NCBI GenBank assembly: GCA_936450465.1
Contig: OW388300.1
Span: forward strand, 43,370,358-43,434,357
DNA: 64,000 nucleotides
Source of the DNA: Gibbula magus
Taxonomy: Eukaryota; Mollusca; Gastropoda; Trochida; Trochidae
Direction of reading: 5' to 3'
Both the position numbers and the translations under genes were made by a program. Below, piece after piece: positions 48,901 through 60,900 of the stretch; position 1 is the first letter of the stretch; each line of letters starts with the position of its first letter. The notes beneath the pieces are model-generated. The model was given only the letters and a program-made list of their open reading frames with translations. It was not told the origin of the DNA and ran no database searches.

Positions 48901-51900
48901 CACAACTTTCTTGTCTAACAATGACATTAGAATGTCTAAATGTCGCCTTTGCAGAATAAAGAAGTTGTATATCCATAAATATTGCCTTCATTCTTCATCA
49001 TGCCAACTTCTAGAATGCAACTCAAAGAGGTCTGTTTCTGTTGCACAGATGAAGCAACCAAGCTGACACGCACTCGCACCACAGTATCCACCGACTACCA
49101 GTTCAGTCCTTGCTACGTGCAGCAACTTGGCAACACTTTCTACTACGACTATGAATACCTTGGCCCGCAGTCAGGCCTTGTGTTGACGCCCCTCACCGAG
49201 CGAGCCTTCCTCTCCCTCACACAGGCCACCAAGAACTACCACTGCGGCACTCTGATTGGTCCGTCCGGGACTGGGAAGTCTGAGACTATACGTGAGCTGG
49301 CTAAGGTACTGAGAGAGATCGATGTCAACACTTGGTTCTTAAATTGGTTAACCAGTGACAACGCTTGTTTCATGAAATTTATACTTGTCTTCAATTAATT
49401 TGTAGACAAAGTTCCTATATCAGTTGGTCACTTTAAAAAAAAATAATTGAATTAATGAACATACTTCCAATTGTCATGTCGCTGCTAATAATGGCTGCAA
49501 TACTGCTCACGCAGTATTAAACAATAATGAGACCACTCACTCGAATTTGTCGTGAAAATAGATATATTTTAAAATACCTTTTTTAAAATTATTTTTTTAA
49601 TTATACCATTCCTGGAAAAGTACATTCAACATTCGAAATTTTAATTTTAAATAATCTTAGTATCACAACTTTAAGCAGATCCAGATATAATTTTAAAATG
49701 GGAGGTTACTTTATCAAAAGGATCTATCAAAGTAACATGCACAAATTCTCGAAGGGGGGGTTTAAACTCCCTGAACACTCCATCTGGAACAACCATTGGC
49801 TACATTCATTTTGATTTCAATACGAAGACAAATGTGATATTTGCAGATCCTCGGAAGGACCATGTTCACCATCAACTGCAATGAGAACCTGACCTTACCC
49901 ATGATGCTCCAGTTTCTCACTGGAATGGTCCAATCAGGTTGCTGGGCTCTGTTTGACAACACAGACAGACTCACGACAGGTACTGTGCTTCACTATTACG
50001 TGTTTAATGCAATCAACAGCAATAATGAAGTGATATATAAAGAATACTAAACAACTTCCTGTTCAATAACATATTTATGAAACGAGTGAGTTTTTTAGTA
50101 TTTAACAAGCGAAAGTGAGTTAGAGTTTCATAAAAATGTTATCAAAGTTTTCTATTATATGTATTACTCGCTGATTTAGTTACACAAACTTTTCGATAAA
50201 TTTACACGCTCCATTGCGACCGCAGCGCTGATATTGTAGCATCATATTTTAACCATTATGACGTCACATCAATAGAAAGCACACAATGTTATTGCACAAC
50301 GTGTAATAACATAGTAGAGTTATTAAACAGCAGTATCTTCAGCAGGAGAGTAATAACCCTATTTTCTCACCTTTCATATAAAATACTTAAGTTTCATAAT
50401 AGTCCATTACAATTTAACAGGTCCATTAAACACAGAAATAATGATGTCATCAAAAGAATATCTATTTTTCTTCACAAATAATGTAACATTTTTTACCTCA
50501 TATCATATGGAAGAAAAGTTTGTTGAACTTTGATATAGTCTTGTTGAGGATAGACCAACTTCCCCCATAAGTCATAACTCACATCGATCTCCATCATTAG
50601 ATAATTTAAGACTTGCTACATTTTGTTAACTTTTCCATGCTAGCATAGCATGGTGCTTCACAGTGGGCCATGCTATGCTAGCACATAAAAGTTAACAAAA
50701 CGTAACAAGTCTTCAATTAGCCAGTGATGGAAACTAATGCGGGACTTGTGAGAGAAGTTGAGCAAGACAGATATCCTGAATATATTACATGACAGGGTTG
50801 ATGTCTGTAACGGCCCAGCAGCTTGACTATCTCCGCACCGCACTCAGGACGTTGGACCTCTCTAGCGAGAGTCAGTACAAGATCCGTGGTCAGCCTCGGT
50901 TTGACAAGGTAAATATGTAGCTTATTCAATGACTTTGGTTGCATTTGCCTGCTCAGAGACAGTGTTTGAAATACAGCCAGTCTGGGCTTTTTCCTAGGTT
51001 GACAACGTTTTGAAGGCTATCAATTTAATTTCATTATCTAAATTGATGAAGAAACATTTTCTGTTTGACTGCTTGTAAAACTTAATAATACACTCTCAGA
51101 AATATTATTTTTTCTGCTAAACCTTTTGACAAATATTTGACGCTTGGAATGTTTGGTTTGTTTTAACATTATTTTTACATTTTATCCTAAAAATTAACTA
51201 GCTGACATTTGCAAGTGATATTTGAATGTATAACTTTATCTAACCTCCAACATTTGTGACGTAAGTTGTTTACTCCATAAAAGTCAAATGAATTTATTGG
51301 CTGTTGCTTCATGTTCTTATTCATATTGACCTTATCCATCACTTAATCTTTAGGTTTGCAAACATTTTAAAAATCTTCAGTCTGATAAATTACATGTGAC
51401 ATTCTTACACTTCTGATTTGCTTTTCATTAAATCATTAAAATTGAGAACAAATAAAACCTGTATCTTTTCTTTGTAAACTTTTACGTTATAAAAAGAAAC
51501 ATAGTTTTGGAGTAAATTGTAATTTTTTTAACTAACTGTGTATTAAGTTTCAATCAATATTTGGATATAAGCTGAATATATAACCCTTCAACAACTTGCT
51601 GCTTTTACAATCAGCATGGGACAAGATTATTTTATGACCAGGTAACAAGATGTTAACATCCCACAACCAACATTCAGCAAAACAAACTGATTACTAAGGC
51701 TAAATAACAAAATGTTTCTCAGGCATTGAGGCATCACTTTATATGTGCTTATGAAAGTTTTTTAATAGTCTTTTACAAAAATAAATCTAGAATTTGCCGC
51801 ACCATTTTTGCTAAACCCAAACATCCAGTTGTCCACCAAACATAAAGGTCTCTGTGGTGGTTCCATTTTGTGTACTTCTGCACAAGTTATATTTTGAAGA

Positions 51901-54900
51901 AAAAAAATCAAAATCTACCTCCTCTCCTGTCATTATTTCCAACAAAAAATAGAAATAAAGTCACTTTTTGATAAAAATGTGCCTGAGAAACATACAACTT
52001 TATTTTTGAAGCCTAATTTATTTAGAACAGTGGTATGTCTTGTATTTACCTTTATCAGCTTAAGCAACAAATAATAACAATTGCTAAACCAGTAGTCAAT
52101 CCTGCATTTTATCCTTTCTTAGCAAATTGTTACATCTGTAAACTGGCCATGCACTCAAATGGTTCACCACAAGTAAATACCGCAGGTAGAAATTTAAAAT
52201 GTTGTTTGCAGGAAAATGAAGGTATATACAAAAGGCTTTGAATGTTACGGAACAAGTATAAATTAAATTCATATATAATCAGATTGTCATCTGAGTTCAT
52301 GAATGTAATGTATATTGGTTTTCAGTAATAGATGTTGTTGCAGTAATATTCATCAATAAAGACTGTCAATTAGTACATGCATGCAACGTAGATTACCGGT
52401 AGGTTAGACAATTTAATGTTGTTGCAGTAAGAGGTAAAATGTTAATCCATTAGGATTAATTGTCTGTTAGTCTAAGCATGCAATGTAGAGTAGGTTGGAA
52501 CATTTTATGTTGTTGCATATATACAAGTAAAAATGTTAATCCATAAAGAATATTGTCTGTTAATTCAAGCATGCAATGTAGATTAGGTTTGAAAATTACA
52601 AATTTTAATACATAAAGATTAATTGTCTGTTAGTGTATGCATGTAGATTAGAATGGAAAATTTGATATCGTTGCCGTAAGAAGTAAAAATGTAAATCCAT
52701 GCGTGAAGATTATTTTCTGTTAATTTATGCATGTAGAATAGTAGAGAATGAGATGTTGTAAAAATTGTTATGAATTGTTTAGCCTCAATGTTTTAGATAC
52801 AGATATACTCATATAGTCATGTTCTTTGAAGACAGTGAGTTTGATTGTGAAATAGAATGCTGAAAAATAGATTGTTTTGTTTCTTTCTCCTGAGTTTTGA
52901 TAATGCAGTCTCAAATTATCTCCCTTAGACCATGATGGGGGAAAAAAAAGAACTGTTTTCTTTCTAACATTACCGGTATGGATTTTCATGCAAGGAAATG
53001 AAATAACATTTAAAATAATTTCTGATTTTATTGATGAAATAGAGATAAAAATGATATCTAGATATAATCCATGATAATCAAATTTAGGTTTAATGTATTT
53101 TAGTACCGGTATATTTATTGACTTAGTTATGGAATTCAATAGTTTAGTTTGATTGTTGTATCCTAATAATCTACATAATTTCTAATGAAACATAGAAGCT
53201 GAAATAAGCCATAACCTAAGGTGCCATTGAGTATCTTTCATAATATGTAATTTGGCGTTCATACGTGCAGAAATACCACATATGTGCTGATTTTAGTTCA
53301 ATAATTTCACTAGACTTGCATACTCATAACCAATCGCCAAATATATGATAATCATTTGTTTTCAACAAAAATTTAGCAACATCATTATGCATATACGTTA
53401 ACCGAAACAAAACACAAATTTACATGCACAGAAGTTGTATTATCATGAGCTATTAAACATTACCAACCCAAATTTGCCTTTTTGTCTGCTATAGACAAGT
53501 TTCCAAAATTACATTTGGCGAATTGATGTGCGCCAATCGCATTCCATTCTCCGGTTTCGATCAGAAATTACCTCCAATTGTCACTACTGAGTCGACTATC
53601 ATTAAAACATTAATTTTCGGCAACTGTGAGTACTTCTCGCTAAAACGTTTTGGCATACGACTCCAACAACATATTCAATGGCTTTTTAAAAGGTTCCTAC
53701 AAAATTATTTGCCAGCCCTATGTTCAAAGTATCTTTAACAGTTGAAAGAGTAAATATTCTAGCTACTTTGTTAAGTTTACCATGCTGTGTGATATGTATT
53801 TTCTATTCACTGATTGTGGTTCTGGTGTTGGTACAGTTACAGATGATGAACATGGTATGTGAACTCGACATGTCTCCTCTAGCTAGTTATACCTCTACAG
53901 TTAAGCTTCAAACTTTGGTTGTTTAGGAACATGACCCCTTGTAAATGCTTGATAAATTCACCAGGCTTTTCAAAGCCTGATGCTCGGCATTTCTCCGCCA
54001 ATCTCTCTGTTCCTTCTTTCATCAGTAAACTTTGTTCATTTTCAACATCTTCTTAATGCTCAATGAAGCAGATATTTTATTTACCTTGGTGTGCATTTTA
54101 GAAGCTTTTTTTATGTTAAGATAGTCATAAACCAATGTTGTGGTACTTACAACTATCTTATTGCTAAGTGAGCTTCGGCAACATTGTCTAAGATATCTTT
54201 GCGATTATAATTTTTACAGTCACCAACCATCCAGTGCATCCACCAAATTCTTTTGATTAATCTACACTTTTATTCTAAAGCCTGATCGCTGAGAGAAACA
54301 TTTGCCTCTGTTTCTTTTAAAATACCAAATTATTGATCTATACACAATAAACATATGCTTAAAAATGCTTATATTTTTTAAATATAACAATCCTGCTATC
54401 TCATAAACTCATTGTGAGGGTCTTACTGGATGTCAGATTTGAAAATTTGGCTTTAAAGCATTATAGAGCCCGGCTGATTAGCCTGATGCCCACTGACGAG
54501 CCAAGCTTCCCTTCACTGCTCATTTGATAAATATGGGTCCCATGTAAAAAGACGACGGCATCTCACTTTAAATTGATATGGATAGAAAGTTTTCTTTTCC
54601 ATGAGGAGGATAAATCGACACACAGAGTTATCTGCAAGAGGAGCAGAATGTTGTCATTAAACTCGCTTCGTCATATAAATTATCTTTGGTGTCTTACTGT
54701 TACGCTGATGATGTCATATTGGTGATATCACGTCTTCTTTCTTGCTCTGTTGAGTTGCATTTGTGCATGTAAACTATTACTACAGCCATACTATAATACT
54801 GCGATGTTGTGTGTATAGTGTTCTGATGATCAATTATAATTGATGATTGATCGGTTACCCCTTCCTGATTCGATAAACTTTGACAGAAATTAATAATCGA

Positions 54901-57900
54901 TTATCACAGCAAGGAAACTTACCTTTTGACTTTATTGCAGAAATTCTCGTACTTGATCACTAGAAGTCTTAAACTGTAACAAACACATGATCTTGTTTAA
55001 TGATATTTGTTTAGAGGATTTTCTTGAGATTTGATTTAACCAATTATTAACCGATTATTTATTGGTATGGTCAATCATATTGTAACTGATGATCAATTAT
55101 AATGACCGATTCCTTCTAATATGGACAGGGATTGACATTATATGTAATAAAATTGTATGAAATTTGATCACTGGTTGTGTGCTTCCCTGTGACAGTGGTT
55201 CGAATCCCGCCAGGGGCTCGGCAACTGTGTCTGCAGTTCTACATGCAGTAAGGTTTGGGTGCAATGCTACACTGAATTTCAGCGTAGTACCACCATAGTT
55301 CACCAGTTCAAGCTCATAGGTTTCATTGAAATGCATAGCTACAATAGTGTCGTGGGCTTTCTCCCTGCAATAATACTAGCAGCGTGATATAAGTGAAATA
55401 ATCTTGAAAGTGGCATTAAACTCCAACTCCCTCACCTCACCCTATGACAATGACCAAAAAGATTTGATTTAATTGGGAAAGGTACATTACAGTTATACAG
55501 CAGTTTTAATTTGGTATCCTAAAACTTTGTTTGTCCAGTTGATCTGCAAGAGTTCGGAATAAATGATCGTTGTAACTGCAACTGCCTGTTATCTTCCCTT
55601 GCCTCTGTCTTGTATATCTTTTCCTCTTTTCTATGGTGGAGTTGGTATGATTATCTACTCTCCCCCTGTTTACTATAGCCTGTGTTGCGTAGATATTGTG
55701 TGCTGGGTAGATAGACTGTGTGTTCCTTCTATATATATTTATAAACAGTTGAGTTGTGTGGTTAAACAAATCATCATTTGTGTAGAAATGCATCTAGAAG
55801 ATACTGAAATACTAGCATGCGGATGACTGGTATAGCTTTCAGGGATGTTGTGAAGCAATTACTTAGTTATTTCTTTTGCAAAATTATTACAAATTATATT
55901 CTTAAGTTAAGATTGTTAGTAAGATGAAGACTGTCATACAAGTCCTTGGTAAGATGAAAGGATAAAAAATTGATTTTAAGTAAAGACGAATTATGAGTGA
56001 GTTATTGTTTAACGGCGCTTTGGCAGTATCGCAGCCATTAGCGGCAAGAAGATGAATTATGGCATCTGTAATTAAACTTTTTACTATAGTGTACATGTCT
56101 GTGTCCTTCTAGTGACCATGCAGATATCCAGTTATCATGTTGACATTTGAACATTCAGACGGAAGCAAAGTAATAGACGGGTATCCATTACATGGTACAC
56201 TATCCGTTTTCGTAGATATTAACCAGGTTTATTTACATGTCAGTGTAGTTGTTCTTTTCATAAAAACTAACTGTTATTTATCTGTGCCTACAGAAGACAG
56301 GTATGGGAGACAAGGTGATCCGCCGCAACTCTCTCACCACCCTACATCCTCTACCTCGGGCAGAGACATCACCGCCGCTGGAACGACAGAAGACAGTTCC
56401 TCATGGCTTCAACGTGAGTCACTTCAATATTTCATATAACTTCTTTTTTGCATCTGATTAATTCGCAAAATATATCTATATATTAATTGTGTCCATTCAT
56501 TCTAGATTGAGTTGCACTGTCAAAATGGGGTGGGATAGCGCATTGGTTAGCCCGTTCGGCTTCGAATCAAGAGGTCCGTGGTTCGAATCCAGCCAGTAGA
56601 GTAGAGAACTGTTCTACACGCAGTAAGGTTTGGGTGCAATGCTACACTGAATTTCAGAGTAGTACCACCTCACGAGATGAGATAAACATGGTATTTGTCA
56701 AGAAAAGACAAACTTTCTGTTTATTATATGACCCAATCCTTTTATATTCACCGAAATCGACATGCATTTACGTTAAGTCGGCTCCAGAATGAGCCTGTCG
56801 CCTCAGCAACAATGTGACGTCATGAACGTGTCATGACGTCGGAGCATTGTTTTATGACGTCAGGTCATTGTTATATCAGTCACTAGTGACTGATAACACG
56901 TTCCATTGTTATTTTCACTAGTGACTGATAACACGGTTTATTTTCATTGATAGATCCCGGTATTTCACCTACCGTAGTGTCGCGGGTATAAGAACAGGGG
57001 GCTCGGCAAACAAACATCTTGAAAACATGGGGGTGGGCTAGTTACCGAGAAAGACCCCAACTCATGAGACCGAATTGACTCAATCCAAGATGGCGGCTCG
57101 TAACTAACACAAATAGGCAAGGCATGTTACCGGCATAAAGAATATTGTACTTTGATGTTTTAAGTCTTTTAAACATAAACATGATATTATTAATATTCAT
57201 TCATGTTAAAAATTGTTATATATGATAATTATATTATGCACTTAAACATCATTTTTGTTTTTCAGAATTCTATGATCGGCGACTGCAAAAACCATGAAAT
57301 CATTGCCATTAAATTTGTTATTTATGAATTTTTTATGCCATTTGTTTGGTTTAAAATGGTGTACAATGAATAAAAACGATAACATTCTTGAGTTGGTTGT
57401 TGATAGTTGTGTACGTAGCTGACAAAATAATTCAGAAAAAATTAAATGTTGGGAATAAAATTTAGCTACTCACGTCATCAAACATCGATGTAAGTTACAC
57501 GTCCCGATTTGATATTCATCATTACATAGCTTAATTAGATGTTGTCAATAATGTACGTTATTTAGTCATAAATTCCAGAACAAATATCGTAATTTGCGTA
57601 TGAACTATTTACAATTCAGTGTTGGAAGCGTCAATGCATGCCGACTGAAATGGCTTTTTTTCAAAGGAAGTACAATATGATTGGTTGTTATATTAGTCTC
57701 GACCAATCAGAGCAGACTATCGTCATTACGGAATTCCCTTCCCGCAAGCGTGGTGTCACTCTCTCACACACACGATCTGTCACTAGTCTACATCATGTTG
57801 TTTAGGATATTGTTTTGATGTTTTACTTCATAACATAACATAAACACGATATTTATTTATGTAATTATGTTTATAAAATCGTAACTATATTCATTTAACG

Positions 57901-60900
57901 CACAAATACATCGTGTTTGTTTTTCAGGTGAGTAGCTACGATCAGCTAAGCCATGATACTCTAGTTACTTTTTCTGTGAAATTTGTTATTGCCTTTGAGT
58001 TAAAAAATTGTGCACCATGAATTAAAATGATAACAGTAAGCTGTGTTGTTGTGTTGTTGACAAAAAATCAACAAAATGTTTTCACTTTGAAAGTCGATTA
58101 TTCAAGAACGAGTGCAGAATATAACGAAACAGATGGCACATTATTGCGTCGGAACGAATGGCTTATTACTTATGCGAACTCTCATTGGTGGATAAAAGGG
58201 TGTGTCATCGATTCAAAATCTCATTGGCTGATATATTTGGCGACTCATAGACATACGATGCTTACTTCCTGGATCGAATCGAAGTATAAGACACAAGAGT
58301 TACAAATGCTATTATAGATATATGTAATGTATGCAATTAATAAAATACATACGATAAGCTGTCAAAATAAGAACAAATATGCAATTATTAAAATATAAAC
58401 GATAACTTTCAAAATAAGAATATTGAAAACAAAACACAACACGATATAACATGACAAATCAAACTTTATTGTATGTCCGAGAAATCGAATCTGTGCATGA
58501 ATAGTTTGACCATTGAACATCTGGCAAAATGGGGGGGTGGGCTATAACAAGAGAATAACCCCAACCAAGACAAGCCTCAGAAAAGTGGGGGTGGTCTTAG
58601 GCTCAAATATGGTCTAATACCTGCGACACTATGATACAATCATATAATAAAAGTGGAATACTCTTTAAAGTGGCGTTAAACCCCAACTCACCTCACCTGT
58701 ACTGTCAAAACACAGATCAGAAATTTCAAGAGAATTCAAGAGTTTATCTTACGTTTTGGGGGTCAGTAACAGCATTCATCAGCGGATGCTCATCAAACAA
58801 ATTATGTCTTCATATATATCCATTCAAATTTTTCATTAAATTATTTTCAAGACTGAAAAGACAGCCAGAAGTTGTTGTTTTTGAAACCTGAATGATCAAG
58901 ACCTAATGAATATTTTCCAATCAGTCAAGTGAAAGTTTGAGCTTTGAATAAATTCACTTGGCTCTAATGAAACCTATGAATTATGCAGGAGAAGGGCCTG
59001 GTGACCTACTTTGAAGATACGTGGATTGCGGAGAGAGAGCGACGTCGACACTCTATTGAGAAGGAAGTGGAGATCAAAGAGTCTCAGTTCTACAAGTCCA
59101 ACAAACCACCACCGCTCTTCTATGGTCAGTTCTCTCATTTGCATATTTTATTTCTTACAACTCTGAGACATTATAAGCCTGTTAGACTTTGTCGAACATC
59201 TTAGCCGCTCATTATACAAATTCTTCACGCTGAAAGTTTTATTTTAAAAGCATTGCAAACGATGTGGTAAAAGTCACAGTAACATAATTGCAAAAAGGAT
59301 TTCTTTCCTGTTCTCCAGATATAATGTTCTGATCAGAATGTGTTTTGAATCATATAGTTATCATTTCAATAACTACAATAATGGTTATTCTCTTAATTAT
59401 AAAGTAAATAATTCCTTTTAAAGCATCACAATATTAACAAGAATATCAAATAAAGTATAATATAAATATAAATATATAATATCAAATAAAGTATATGTTA
59501 AAGTTAACTTCTCACTCTCCAGAGCATGTAAAGAACAAGAAGAAGTCTGCTCCTGACTACAAGGAGTTGATACAGGAACCCACATACATGCACAGGATTG
59601 TGGGTAACGTCATGTTCAACGGCAAACTGATCCCTGCGAGCGCCAACTACGGCTGCTTCATGACTCTTACAAAACCCTCGGAACACACGGCAGAGATACC
59701 CGAGAACTTCCAGGTATATATCTTTCATTATTACTCGCCCGTGTATTGATACTGCAGTGTAATATTTATACGGCAATATTAAACTAGTGTAATATCGCTG
59801 CACGTGTGACGTCACAATAGTTTGCGGTTATGACGTCACAATGAGAGTAACGCCGTCACAATGGCAGTTTCAGAGCCATGTTGGCTATTTCGCTGGATTA
59901 TAGGTGGGCGAGTAATAAACAGAATACTAAACTTTCTTTAATACCATTTTTCCTCTATTTTTCATGTAACTCATAGCTCATGCTATCTATATTTGTGTAA
60001 TTTTGAAAGACTAAAGTTTAGTTAAGATGTCCAGAAATGAACATCATTTATATCAAATATGTGATTGTTGTTGAGTTTTAAAAAATTATTTCAAACCAAG
60101 GATCAGTTAGTCTACTCAATGTCCAACATGATGATCTAGTTTTGGGGCTAAGAGGTCTTTAAGATCCATTTAAGGATGTTTCGGTGGACCAACCAATGTT
60201 GATAAACAATGAGAATTAAGGGAGGATGAATCATGGAAATCACAAAAACTTATTTTTAAATTTTTTTATTTCATATTAATTATTCATTATTTAATCACAT
60301 AGATCTTGGGTGTGTACGTTTTCTTTCATAAATGTATGTGGCTATGACCTCTCTGGATTCAATGGTTCATCCTCACAATCCATATGAAACACAAACTAAA
60401 CCAACAAAACTCATTTGCATCAAGTTGAATCCCTATTTCAACAAACATTGTATTAGTATCATCATAAATTTCCAGGCCCTGATGCGACCCTGTGCCCTGA
60501 TTGTGCCAGACACCCAGCAGATCATTCAGGTCACCCTGTGTTGCTATGGATACCAAGAATACAAATCATGCGCTCAGAAGCTGGTCAAGTTCCTGAGACT
60601 TATGAAGACACATGTAAGTAAATGTTAGATTGAAAGAAGAATTTAAACTATACAGAAGCTGATCATCATAAAGTGTTATCATCAAACCTAAACTTTCTTG
60701 TATTTCAACTCAGAAAAATTGGTAGAGCAAGAGGTAATTTTTTAAATCAATTTACAGATTCATATCTGAAATAAATCTTATGTCCCTGAAAACAGCTTGT
60801 GATAATATTCAACAAAAGAATGCTGTGTATCTATCAACGTGAATCTTGTGTATTTGTGTGCAAAATATGAAAATGATTTGCTGAAAAAATAATTTCTATG

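Larger units (their letters stand above)
50909..56293. other. Intron 39 (5.4 kb)
   Basis: The second largest dynein intron. It holds a ~100-bp-unit tandem array (52355-52765), a SINE (55185-55441), the word TGATGATCAATTATAAT twice (54826, 55088), and a SINE-tail-like fragment at 55996-56050. The rest is AT-rich with nothing recognised. Confidence 0.5.
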
